The notes below the pieces were generated by a model. It made no database searches. It worked only from the letters and a program-made list of their open reading frames with translations, and was not told the origin of the DNA. Below are positions 25,801 to 33,903 of a stretch of 57,222 bases of DNA, piece by piece; within the stretch, counting starts at the first letter, position 1, and every line of letters begins with the position of its first letter. This DNA is from Slackia isoflavoniconvertens (GTDB lineage: Bacteria; Actinomycetota; Coriobacteriia; Coriobacteriales; Eggerthellaceae). A program made the position numbers and the translations under genes. The stretch lies in NCBI RefSeq assembly GCF_003725955.1, contig NZ_QIBZ01000016.1, positions 1 to 57,222 of the forward strand, in the 5' to 3' direction.

Positions 25801-25916
25801 TAATCCCCCTTGCGCCAAACGCGAACCCCTATTCGCCAGCTGGCAAGCATAGTCTTCATGCCTAGTATCCCCGAATAATAGAGCGATTTTACGATTGGTC
25901 CAATGTTAATAATTTT

Positions 25917-25940
25917 TTAAGAATTAGAGCAATTTCTTAA
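25917..25940. promoter_or_regulatory. Inverted repeat in the divergent kinase/oxidoreductase gap
   Basis: TTAAGAA and TTCTTAA stand 10 bases apart in the AT-rich 234-base gap between the kinase and the oxidoreductase. Related words recur nearby (TTTAAGGAA near 26014). The response regulator encoded by the left operon is the obvious candidate to bind here. Confidence 0.4.
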
Positions 25941-26034
25941 TGAAATATTACAGCCCGTTCAATTGAGTTAGCCAAAGTTAATGATGAAAATATGAAGCAT
26001 CCTTTCAAATCTTTAAGGAAAAAGGGGGAAAGAT

Positions 26035-28392
26035 ATGAAAGAGCATGCGGAAACCACCATGCCCGCTCTGTCTCGCAGGGCGTTCGTGGGAACTGCGGCC
26101 GTCACCGCTGGCGCAGTTGCTGCAACAAGTCTTGTCGGATGCGGAAGCACAGGGGGCAAAAAGACCGACAAACAGGAAGAGGCCGCAGCCGATCCGTACG
26201 AGGGCGCGCAAATTTTCTATTCAACCTGTCCGCCGGAGTGCCAGCACCACAACCTGAAGGCATATGTCATCGACGGCAAAATCGCCAAAGTCGAATCTTC
26301 CGAACTCAATGATTGCGCGGCTTGCGCCCGAGGCATAGCTCGCGGATTCATGACGAAAGACCCCGACCGTCTTACTAAGCCCTTGCTGCGAACTGGCGAC
26401 AAGGGATCCGGCGAATTCAAAGAAATCGAATGGTCCGAAGCCTTCGATTTGATTCAGGAGAAATTCCAGGATGCAATCGACACCGACGGCGTTCATTCTA
26501 TTTGCTATGTGACCGGATCGGGCAACTTCGGCGCAATGCACGGCCCCATCGCGTCGGCGTTCTTCGCTCACCTGGGCGGAGCCTCGACGACCGTTGGCTC
26601 ACTGTGCTGCGCTGGAACCAGTGCCGCTGAAGTGCCTATTTACGGACAGCGCTTCCTTGACACGCGCAACCAAATCGAGAAGAGCAATTACGTTATCGCG
26701 TGGGGCAACAATCCCGCTATCTCCAAACAGGGCTATTTCCAGCGCTTCGAGAAGATGATGGAAAACGGCGGCAAGTTCGTCGTAATTGACCCCATTTGCA
26801 CTGAATCTGCCGCCAAAGCGTCCGAGTGGATTCAACCTTGGCCCGGCACCGATGCCGCGCTCGCCCTTGCGATGATCAAAATCGTCATCGACGAAGACCT
26901 GTTTGACAAGGAATTCACCCTTGCCCACACCTGCGCGCCATGCCTCGTCGACAAGACGACCGGCGAACCCGTTTTGCAGGATAAAGACGATCCGACTTCT
27001 TTCGTTGTTTTCGATACCAAGAGCAACGAAATCGTGCGCCACGACAAAGAGGGCATCGAAGCAGCGCTGAAGCTCGACGGAACTTCTGCCGCCGAGCAAT
27101 ATAACACCGAATTTGAGCTCATTTACGCCGAGGCGGAGAAATGGGATTCCGCTGCAGCCGAAGCAGAATGCGGCGTTCCGGCAGCCGACATTGAACGCAT
27201 CGCCCGCGAATATGCACAGGCCGATAAAGCAATGATCATTCAAAACATGGGCGGCTTCATGCGCACGGAAAACGGCACGAATGCCGTCGGCACTCAGCTG
27301 TACCTTGCAGCCCTGTGCGGCCATGTTGGCCACGAAGGCGACGGCATCAGCGACGCAGGTGGCGTTAACGAGGTCAAGACCGGATCCCCCATCGAGGTTC
27401 CGAAGGTCGAAGATCCCGCGCCGAGCATTCCGCGCTTCAAGTTTGGCGAGGCCATCCTGAACGAAAACCCGCTCAAGGTGAACGTTCTGTACTCCATGAC
27501 GGGCAACCCGATGACGCAGTGGCCGAACACCAATATGGTGAAGAAAGCTCTGGAAAAGATTCCGTTCGTCATTACCGCCGATCAATACCTCACTTCTACC
27601 GCCCTCTACTCCGACCTCGTTCTTCCTGTAACGGGAGTGTTCGAGACCGAGGGCGTCTTGGCCAACCATCGCAGCCATTGGATTCAGCTGTGCGAAAAAG
27701 CCGTTGACGGACCTGGCGAATCGAAGAGCGACTTCGAAATCTTCTCCGAACTTGCTACGCGCTTCGGATTCGGCGATGCTTTCAGCAAGCCCATGGACGA
27801 AATGATTTCAAACGTTCTCGAACCCACTGGCGTTACGCTCGACGAGCTTAAAGAAAAGCATGCCGTATGCGTGGTCGACGACAATTACATCCCGTTCAAG
27901 GACGGCGAATTCAAGACCAAGTCCAAGAAAGCTGAATTCTGGGTTGCGGCCTGGAAGAAGGATGGATTCAATCCCATTGCAACCTACGCTCGCGCCGAAG
28001 AAGACGCGCGCAACGGGGACGAACTCGCCCAGAAGTACCCACTCTTTAGCGTACAGCGCAAAACCTATCGCAGTGTGCACTCCACCTTCAACAATCTTGA
28101 ATGGATGAACGAGGTCTGCGATCAGGCGCCGGTTATCCTCATTAACACCGCAGACGCCGAAGCACGTGGCATCAAAGACGGAGATAAGGTTGTCGTATTC
28201 AACGATCGCGGCGAACACCATGGCATCGCAGAGGTTGGCGAGCGCATCAAGCAGGGCGTTGTCGGCCTTCAGAATGGCTGGTGGGAGCAGCAGGGCGGCT
28301 CAAGCAGCTATGTAACGAATGACAAATGGAAGACCCTTGGCGGTACCCATTGCTGCAACCAGACCCTTATCGAAGTTAAGAAGGAGGCGTAG
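26035..28392 (+). CDS. Tat-exported molybdopterin oxidoreductase, DMSO reductase family
   Basis: A 785-residue catalytic subunit, GGGGGAAAG before the ATG. The signal has twin arginines 'SRRAFVGT' (13-20) and a lipobox ending at Cys36, so it is exported folded and probably lipid-anchored. The N-terminal Fe-S motif is C65-x3-C69-x3-N73...C94-x2-C97: the usual third cysteine is Asn and an extra cysteine precedes the last. 'GSLCCAGTS' (Cys191/192) lies where the molybdenum ligand is expected, suggesting a cysteine ligand. C-terminal 'HSTFNNLEWMNEV' and 'ARGIKDGDKVVVFNDRGE' are molydopterin-binding motifs. The substrate cannot be told; Eggerthellaceae have many such enzymes, from S- and N-oxide reductases to catechol dehydroxylases. 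The Fe-S partner follows after two bases. Confidence 0.9.
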   Translation: MKEHAETTMPALSRRAFVGTAAVTAGAVAATSLVGCGSTGGKKTDKQEEAAADPYEGAQIFYSTCPPECQHHNLKAYVIDGKIAKVESSELNDCAACARGIARGFMTKDPDRLTKPLLRTGDKGSGEFKEIEWSEAFDLIQEKFQDAIDTDGVHSICYVTGSGNFGAMHGPIASAFFAHLGGASTTVGSLCCAGTSAAEVPIYGQRFLDTRNQIEKSNYVIAWGNNPAISKQGYFQRFEKMMENGGKFVVIDPICTESAAKASEWIQPWPGTDAALALAMIKIVIDEDLFDKEFTLAHTCAPCLVDKTTGEPVLQDKDDPTSFVVFDTKSNEIVRHDKEGIEAALKLDGTSAAEQYNTEFELIYAEAEKWDSAAAEAECGVPAADIERIAREYAQADKAMIIQNMGGFMRTENGTNAVGTQLYLAALCGHVGHEGDGISDAGGVNEVKTGSPIEVPKVEDPAPSIPRFKFGEAILNENPLKVNVLYSMTGNPMTQWPNTNMVKKALEKIPFVITADQYLTSTALYSDLVLPVTGVFETEGVLANHRSHWIQLCEKAVDGPGESKSDFEIFSELATRFGFGDAFSKPMDEMISNVLEPTGVTLDELKEKHAVCVVDDNYIPFKDGEFKTKSKKAEFWVAAWKKDGFNPIATYARAEEDARNGDELAQKYPLFSVQRKTYRSVHSTFNNLEWMNEVCDQAPVILINTADAEARGIKDGDKVVVFNDRGEHHGIAEVGERIKQGVVGLQNGWWEQQGGSSSYVTNDKWKTLGGTHCCNQTLIEVKKEA

Positions 28393-28394
28393 TC

Positions 28395-29003
28395 ATGGCT
28401 CTCGGTTTCTGGATGAACAACAAGAACTGCTACGGCTGCAAAACGTGCTCCATTGCGTGCAAGAGCGAGAAACAGCTGAACGAAGGCGTCTTGCTCCGCA
28501 AGGTATCGTGCATTCGCCAAGATAACCCCGTCAACGTTTCCTTCCTCTCGATGTCGTGCAACCACTGCGAGGACCCCGCATGCGTAAAAGCGTGCCCCGT
28601 TGAGGCTTACACCAAGCTCGACAACGGAATCGTCAAACAGGATCACGACAAGTGCATCGGCTGCAAAATGTGCATCGAGGCTTGCCCTTACAACGCTCCG
28701 TGCTACGACGAAGAGGAGAGCAAGACTTACAAGTGCGACATGTGCTATGACCGCCAACAGCGCGGTGAGCTGCCCGCATGCGTCGCTGCTTGCCCCGGCG
28801 CAAACATCGCTGTTGGGGAGATGGAAGACCTGCAAAAGAACCACCAGGCCGATATCGTTTCCGACGAGAACTCGGGGACGAAGCCGAACTTCGTTATCAC
28901 GGTTGACCCGAAGCTCAACAAGGAGCCGGACGACTCTGCCATGGAGCAGCGCGACGTCGAAGTTGACGTGAACACGGCAGCGGCCGACGCGGCAAAGAAA
29001 TAA
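28395..29003 (+). CDS. Four-cluster ferredoxin subunit (DmsB-like)
   Basis: A 202-residue electron-transfer subunit. Its GGAGG site is inside the last codons of the oxidoreductase gene and two bases separate the genes. Four cysteine groups are visible: 'CYGCKTCSIAC', 'CNHCEDPACVKACP', 'CIGCKMCIEACP' and 'CDMCYDRQ...CVAACP', each able to help hold a [4Fe-4S] cluster in the DmsB/NrfC fold. It has no Tat signal, so it would be carried out by the partner. The acidic C-terminal tail of about 50 residues is unusual. No membrane-anchor gene (DmsC/NrfD) follows, so the quinone link must be elsewhere or absent. Confidence 0.92.
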   Translation: MALGFWMNNKNCYGCKTCSIACKSEKQLNEGVLLRKVSCIRQDNPVNVSFLSMSCNHCEDPACVKACPVEAYTKLDNGIVKQDHDKCIGCKMCIEACPYNAPCYDEEESKTYKCDMCYDRQQRGELPACVAACPGANIAVGEMEDLQKNHQADIVSDENSGTKPNFVITVDPKLNKEPDDSAMEQRDVEVDVNTAAADAAKK

Positions 29004-29038
29004 TCTTCTCCCAGGCGCAATCCCTCCCACGCGCCATG

Positions 29039-29065
29039 CAGGGGCCCAGTCAACCTGGGCCCCTG
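29039..29065 (+). terminator. Hairpin ending the oxidoreductase operon
   Basis: CAGGGGCCCAG and CTGGGCCCCTG form a perfect 11-bp stem with a five-base loop, followed by TTGTATT. It lies 36 bases after the ferredoxin stop. Confidence 0.8.
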
Positions 29066-29277
29066 TTGTATTGATGCGCTCCATACGGCTTGATGAAAAA
29101 CGCGCCCCGAGATATGACAGCGAACGAAAACTCGCCGTGCTTTTGCACGCAGAAGCCCAGTTCGAGCTTGAAACAAGACGCTTTTCGACAACGATCACAT
29201 TTTTTTCAAAGACCTTGCAAGGATTCCTTCGCCTCAATCGTTTCTTTATTGAAAGCCCGAAACGACAGGAGGACGCC

Positions 29278-29817
29278 ATGGCATACACCGCTTCCCAAAA
29301 CCCCAAAACCGGCACGACTTATATGGCCGCAGCGCTTTTCGCAACGCTGATTCTTCTTGCAGGAATCGCAGCGCTCGCCATGCAACCAGCGGAGGCGTTC
29401 GCGAAACCCCTCTGCGACGAAAACGGCCCCTGTTACGCAAGCGTCAATACAAACGCCGCCGATAGCGCCAACTCGTTGTGCAACAGCATGGCGTGCATGC
29501 GCTCCGCAATCGAAGGAAAGCTCTGCGCGAAACGTTGCCTGAGCGGCAATGGCCCAGCCTTCATCGACGAAAACGACGACGGTATCTGCGATAATTACGA
29601 AAATGGCCTTTGCCCAGGTAAGGGCTTAGACCACGGAAGCGGCAACGGTTGGGGCAGCGCTTCCAGCACCCAAAACGGCAACACTTACGGATACAGCAAC
29701 GGCAATGGCTACGGCGCCCGCGTCAACGGTTGCGGCTACGCTTACAGCCACGGCCACGGCGCTTGCAGCGGCTTCGTCGGCGGTTGCCAGCGCGCCCAAA
29801 ATTGCCCCAACCGCTAA
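29278..29817 (+). CDS. Secreted Cys- and Gly/Asn-rich protein
   Basis: A 179-residue protein from ATG 29278, preceded by AGGAGG. A hydrophobic signal segment (about 16-33) ends near 'AEAFAKP', so it is exported. The mature part has about twelve cysteines and a Ca2+-loop-like segment 'FIDENDDGICDNY', then a Gly/Asn/Tyr/His-rich tail with 'NGNGYGA' and 'HGHGACSGF'. No family is recognised. It directly precedes an ECF sigma factor and RsgI-like gene on the same strand, so it could be the target or sensor component of that regulon. Confidence 0.7.
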   Translation: MAYTASQNPKTGTTYMAAALFATLILLAGIAALAMQPAEAFAKPLCDENGPCYASVNTNAADSANSLCNSMACMRSAIEGKLCAKRCLSGNGPAFIDENDDGICDNYENGLCPGKGLDHGSGNGWGSASSTQNGNTYGYSNGNGYGARVNGCGYAYSHGHGACSGFVGGCQRAQNCPNR

Positions 29818-29851
29818 ACAGCATTGACTCGAGGAACGCACGCACGAAAGC

Positions 29852-30346
29852 ATGAGGCCTTCTGAAGACATATCACGCGCCATGAGCGAGCACGGCGATG
29901 CCGTGTGGCGCACGTGCGTCGCATACGTGCCCGCGTGCGATGCCGAAGACGCCCTGCAGAACACGTTCCTCAAATACGCTATGCATGACCAGGACTTTTC
30001 GAGCGCCGGACACGAAAAGGCCTGGCTTTTGCGCGTCGCGATCAACGAATGCAAAGACGCCCTGAAGGCGGCCCGCGCGAAAAACGTCTCGCTCGAAAGC
30101 CGCCTCGAGGCATACAACGATCGCCTGCTCGGCATTCAAGACGATTCGACCCAAACCGAAATCGGCGTTAAACGCATACTTGAAGCCATGGACGCGCTCG
30201 GCGATCCGCCGAAAACGCAAGTTTACCTGTCGCTCGTCGAGGGCTACACGGCTTCCGAAATATCCGAAATGACCAACATGCCCGAAAATACCGTCTATTC
30301 GTGGATATCGCGCGGACGCAAGCGGCTGCGGGAGGTGCTCAGCTAA
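29852..30346 (+). CDS. ECF-type RNA polymerase sigma factor
   Basis: A 164-residue sigma-70 family protein, typical ECF length. Region 2 lies at about residues 10-70 ('DAEDALQNTFLKYAMH', 'EKAWLLRVAINECKD') and region 4 at about 108-162 ('YLSLVEGYTASEISEMTNMPENTVYSWISRGRKRLREVL'). It directs RNA polymerase to special promoters, probably when released by the membrane protein encoded next: its TAA stop overlaps that gene's ATG by one base. The ATG at 29852 has only a weak GAAAG; an ATG at 29882 is also possible. Confidence 0.92.
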   Translation: MRPSEDISRAMSEHGDAVWRTCVAYVPACDAEDALQNTFLKYAMHDQDFSSAGHEKAWLLRVAINECKDALKAARAKNVSLESRLEAYNDRLLGIQDDSTQTEIGVKRILEAMDALGDPPKTQVYLSLVEGYTASEISEMTNMPENTVYSWISRGRKRLREVLS

Positions 30347-31386
30347 TGGCAAATAATGAAGAACACCAGGTCAAAGAAGCGTTTGAGACCATCCACCTTC
30401 CGGAAGATATCGCAGCGCGCGCACTTGAAAGCATCGAAGCGAAACGCGAGCAGCGGGAAAGCGAACGCGTCGAAGGGGTCATGGCCACGCAGTCAAACGT
30501 TTGCACGAATAGCCTCGTGCGGCAGGAAGACGAGCACGCTGAGGAGCCTTTGGCCACGCAGGAAATCTTCTACGCAAACAAAATCGCAGGTCAAGAAGCC
30601 AAAACTGCCGAAGAGCCCTTTGCCTCGCAAGCAAGCGATCACACAATCGAAGCATCTAAAGGGCGGGGGAGCGCCACTTCCCAGAAACGCCGCAAAGCCC
30701 TGCGCTTCGCCAAAGGCGGGCGCATCGCCGCGATTGCAGCGTGCTTGGCGCTTGTCGCGTGTCTCATAGGCGGCGTTGCCGATTTCCTACGACCCGTGGC
30801 ATATGTGGGGATCGACGTGAACCCGTCGGTCGAGCTGACGCTGAACCGTTTCGACATCGTGGTGGGAACGCACGCGCTCAATGATGACGGCCAGCAGGCG
30901 CTCGATGAGGCGCCCTGCATGTGGCGTGCCTTCGCCGATGCCGCACGCGACCTTGATGGCGCCATGCGCGCCATAGCCGGCGAGGGCGCCGTCGCGGAGG
31001 TGTCCATCGACTGCGACAATGAGAATCGCTACGCCGCGCTCGCCGCGCAAAGCAACAATTGCTTCGGCTGCAAAGGCGAGGCGCACTGCAACCGAACGAA
31101 CGCCGAGGAGCGCCAGGCCGCTCACGATTTGAGCATGGGCGTCGCGAAATATCGCGCTTACCAAGCTCTTCAAGAAGCTGGTATCGACGTCTCAACCGAG
31201 GAGTGCGCCTCCATGAGCATGCGCGAGCTGCGCGATTTGCTCGTGAGGAACGAAGGCGACACGAGCGAAGAGGAAGGCGAACATCCCCGCATGGGCAATG
31301 GGCAGGGCGCAGGCGCCCACAATGACGGAGCCAAAGGTCACGGCCACGGAAACGGGAATGGCAACGGAAAGCATGCCCAGGAATAA
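30346..31386 (+). CDS. RsgI-like membrane anti-sigma factor
   Basis: A 346-residue single-pass membrane protein coupled to the sigma gene by TAATG. The cytoplasmic N-terminus (1-125) contains a loose 23-residue repeat starting at residues 46, 69 and 92 ('MATQ', 'LATQ', 'FASQ'). The membrane helix is about 126-147. Outside it comes 'YVGIDVNPSVELTLNRFD', the signature of the RsgI periplasmic domain in clostridial and coriobacterial anti-sigma factors, then a helical part with Cys and a Gly/His/Asn-rich tail ('GHGHGNGNGNGKH'). It most likely holds the ECF factor inactive and senses a surface signal. The Gly/Asn tail resembles that of the Cys-rich protein upstream. Confidence 0.85.
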   Translation: MANNEEHQVKEAFETIHLPEDIAARALESIEAKREQRESERVEGVMATQSNVCTNSLVRQEDEHAEEPLATQEIFYANKIAGQEAKTAEEPFASQASDHTIEASKGRGSATSQKRRKALRFAKGGRIAAIAACLALVACLIGGVADFLRPVAYVGIDVNPSVELTLNRFDIVVGTHALNDDGQQALDEAPCMWRAFADAARDLDGAMRAIAGEGAVAEVSIDCDNENRYAALAAQSNNCFGCKGEAHCNRTNAEERQAAHDLSMGVAKYRAYQALQEAGIDVSTEECASMSMRELRDLLVRNEGDTSEEEGEHPRMGNGQGAGAHNDGAKGHGHGNGNGNGKHAQE

Positions 31387-31389
31387 CGC

Positions 31390-31602
31390 CCGTTTCGTTT
31401 CAAAAAAATCTTCGTCATCCTCGACGCAATTGAAGCCGCCGGCGATATCGATTCGAAAGCGGTGCCCGAATCGATTCGCTCCGAGTTCGGCGCAGGCGTA
31501 CGCAAGCTCGCGGTGAATCCTTTTGATCTCGTCTATACCTACGATGCCGAACGCGATATTGTTTTCATTGAAGCGCCAATTCACCAACGCACCGCCTGGT
31601 AG
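31390..31602 (+). pseudogene. RelE/ParE-like toxin remnant
   Basis: A start-less frame directly after the anti-sigma stop encodes about 70 residues ending 'VRKLAVNPFDLVYTYDAERDIVFIEAPIHQRTAW' (quoted in two parts here: 'VRKLAVNPFDLVY', 'IFIEAPIHQRTAW'-type end). The final Y...H-x-R pattern is that of RelE/ParE toxins, but the first 25-30 residues are missing and no antitoxin gene is present. It is therefore a decayed toxin-antitoxin locus. Confidence 0.5.
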
Positions 31603-31839
31603 CCGAGACCCTCGCACTTATCGAACATACGTCCGATGTTTTTGCTGTGTCATCGTCTCGGCACGCGCGCGGCATGTGGTAAAGTCAGCGTTTGAACAAT
31701 CTGGCCAGCAATGCCTGGCCTAGCAGCAACCCGCCACCAACGCCGCGTTTGCGAAGCAGCGAGGCCCAGGAGGGAAGCGCGTCGGCGCCCGAAAGGGTAG
31801 CGAGCCGCGCGAAGGAACACTACCATCGAAAGAGCGAGA

Positions 31840-33834
31840 ATGGCAAACACCACGGCCAATTACGGCAACGACAGCATTCGCCAGCTGAAAGACGAGGAGC
31901 GCGTACGCTTGCGCCCCGCCGTCATTTTCGGCTCCGATGGCCTGGACGGCTGCGCTCATGCCGCCTTCGAGATTCTGTCCAACTCGGTTGACGAAGCCCG
32001 CCAAGGCTATGGCGACCTCATCACGCTTACCGCCTTCGCCGACGGCTCCATTCAGGTCGAAGACAACGGCCGCGGCTGCCCGCTCGACTGGAACCCCACC
32101 GAAAAACGCTTCAACTGGGAGCTCGTTTTCTGCGAGCTGTACGCAGGCGGCAAATACAACAACAACCAAGGCGGCGACTACGACTTCTCGCTCGGCACCA
32201 ACGGCCTGGGCTCGTGCGCCACGCAGTACGCCTCTGAATACATGGATGTCAACGTCTGGCGCGACGGCAACAAATACTCCCTGCATTTCAAGAAGGGTAA
32301 AGTCGTCGGCGCCAAGAAGAAGGCACTCCAAGTTGAGCCTTCCGACGAAAACCGCACCGGCACCACCATCAAATGGCGCCCCGACCTCGAGGTTTTCACG
32401 TCCATTGACATTCCTGCCGACTGGTATCGCGAAACCATGCGTCGCCAGGCAGTCGTCAACGCCAACGTCACCTTCCGCTTACGCCTCGAGGGCCCCGAAG
32501 GTTTCACCGAGGAAGACTTCTGCTACCCCAAGGGCATCGAAGACTATGTGCTGGAAAAGGTCGGCGCCGATTATTTGACCGAGCCGTTCTTCATCCAGGC
32601 CGACCGTCGTGGCCGCGACCGCGACGACTTGCCCGATTACAACGTTAAAATCACCGCGTGTTTGTGCTTCTCGCGCACCTTCCAAATGCAGGAGTACTAC
32701 CACAACTCGTCGTGGCTCGAAAATGGCGGCTCGCCCGAAAAAGCTGCGCGCAGTGCTCTGACCAGCGCTCTTGACGCATACATCAAGTCGCAGGACAAAT
32801 ACACCAAAAACGAGACCGCCATCAAATGGCAAGACGTGCAAGACTGCCTCGTGCTCGTGACCAACTGCTTCTCGACGCAAACGTCCTACGAGAATCAAAC
32901 GAAGAAGGCCATCAACAACCGCTTCATCCAGCAGGCCATGACGGCGTTTTTCAAGGAACGTCTCACCACGTATCTCATCGAGAATAAGGAAGCCGCCGGC
33001 AAAATCGTCGAGCAGGTGCTCATCAACAAGCGATCGCGTGAAAACGCCGAGAAAACGCGCCAGAGCATCAAAACCAATCTGCAACAGAAAACTGACATGG
33101 CCAACCGCGTGCAGAAGTTCATCGACTGTCGATCGAAAGACAAAGGCCGCCGCGAAGTCTACATCGTCGAGGGCGACTCGGCAGCGGGCGCCATTCGCAC
33201 GTCGCGCGATGCCGAGTTCCAAGGCGTCATGCCTGTTCGAGGCAAGATTCTCAACTGCTTGAAGGAAGATTACCCGCGCATTTTCAAGTCTGACATCATC
33301 ATGGACTTGCTGCGCGTTCTGGGTTGCGGCGTCGAAGTCAAAGACAAGCGCATGAAGAACCTGGGCACCTTCGATTTGGACAACCTCAACTGGAGCAAGG
33401 TCATCATCTGTACCGACGCCGACGTTGACGGCTACCACATCCGCACGCTCATCCTCACCATGCTCTACCGCCTTGTGCCCACGCTCATCGACGAGGGCTA
33501 CGTCTACATCGCCGAATCGCCGCTGTACGAAATCAACTGCAAGGAAAAGACGTACTTCGCTTACACCGACCTCGAGAAAAACAACATCTTGAAGGAAATC
33601 GGCGACCAGAAATGCTCGATCAACCGCTCAAAAGGTCTTGGTGAGAACGACCCCGACATGATGTGGCTCACCACCATGAACCCAGAAACGCGTCGCCTGA
33701 TCAAGGTCGAACCCGAAGACGTCGCCACCATGGAGAACATGTTCAACTTGCTTCTCGGCAACGACGACGAGGGCCGCAAGCGCCACATCGCCGAGCACGG
33801 CAAGGAATATCTCGACCAGCTCGACCTGCAGTAA
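31840..33834 (+). CDS. parE: Type IIA topoisomerase B subunit (topoisomerase IV-like)
   Basis: A 664-residue ATPase subunit. The GHKL domain shows 'EILSNSVDEA', 'VEDNGRGCPLDW' and 'GTNGLG'; the TOPRIM domain shows 'YIVEGDSAAG' and 'CTDADVDGYHIRTL'; the C-terminus ends 'AEHGKEYLDQLDLQ' like GyrB/ParE. With the A subunit encoded 69 bases on, it changes DNA topology and unlinks chromosomes. The sequence is diverged from standard GyrB ('KYNNNQGGDYDFSLGTNG' replaces the usual GyrB version), so a second, topoisomerase IV-type set is likelier than the primary gyrase. The ATG follows a GAAAGAG-like site. Confidence 0.85.
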   Translation: MANTTANYGNDSIRQLKDEERVRLRPAVIFGSDGLDGCAHAAFEILSNSVDEARQGYGDLITLTAFADGSIQVEDNGRGCPLDWNPTEKRFNWELVFCELYAGGKYNNNQGGDYDFSLGTNGLGSCATQYASEYMDVNVWRDGNKYSLHFKKGKVVGAKKKALQVEPSDENRTGTTIKWRPDLEVFTSIDIPADWYRETMRRQAVVNANVTFRLRLEGPEGFTEEDFCYPKGIEDYVLEKVGADYLTEPFFIQADRRGRDRDDLPDYNVKITACLCFSRTFQMQEYYHNSSWLENGGSPEKAARSALTSALDAYIKSQDKYTKNETAIKWQDVQDCLVLVTNCFSTQTSYENQTKKAINNRFIQQAMTAFFKERLTTYLIENKEAAGKIVEQVLINKRSRENAEKTRQSIKTNLQQKTDMANRVQKFIDCRSKDKGRREVYIVEGDSAAGAIRTSRDAEFQGVMPVRGKILNCLKEDYPRIFKSDIIMDLLRVLGCGVEVKDKRMKNLGTFDLDNLNWSKVIICTDADVDGYHIRTLILTMLYRLVPTLIDEGYVYIAESPLYEINCKEKTYFAYTDLEKNNILKEIGDQKCSINRSKGLGENDPDMMWLTTMNPETRRLIKVEPEDVATMENMFNLLLGNDDEGRKRHIAEHGKEYLDQLDLQ

Positions 33835-33903
33835 CGCCATATAACCGCTCGAACCGCCCAGCGGTTCGATAGATGAGCCCGATACACGCACCAAGGGGAA
33901 ACC

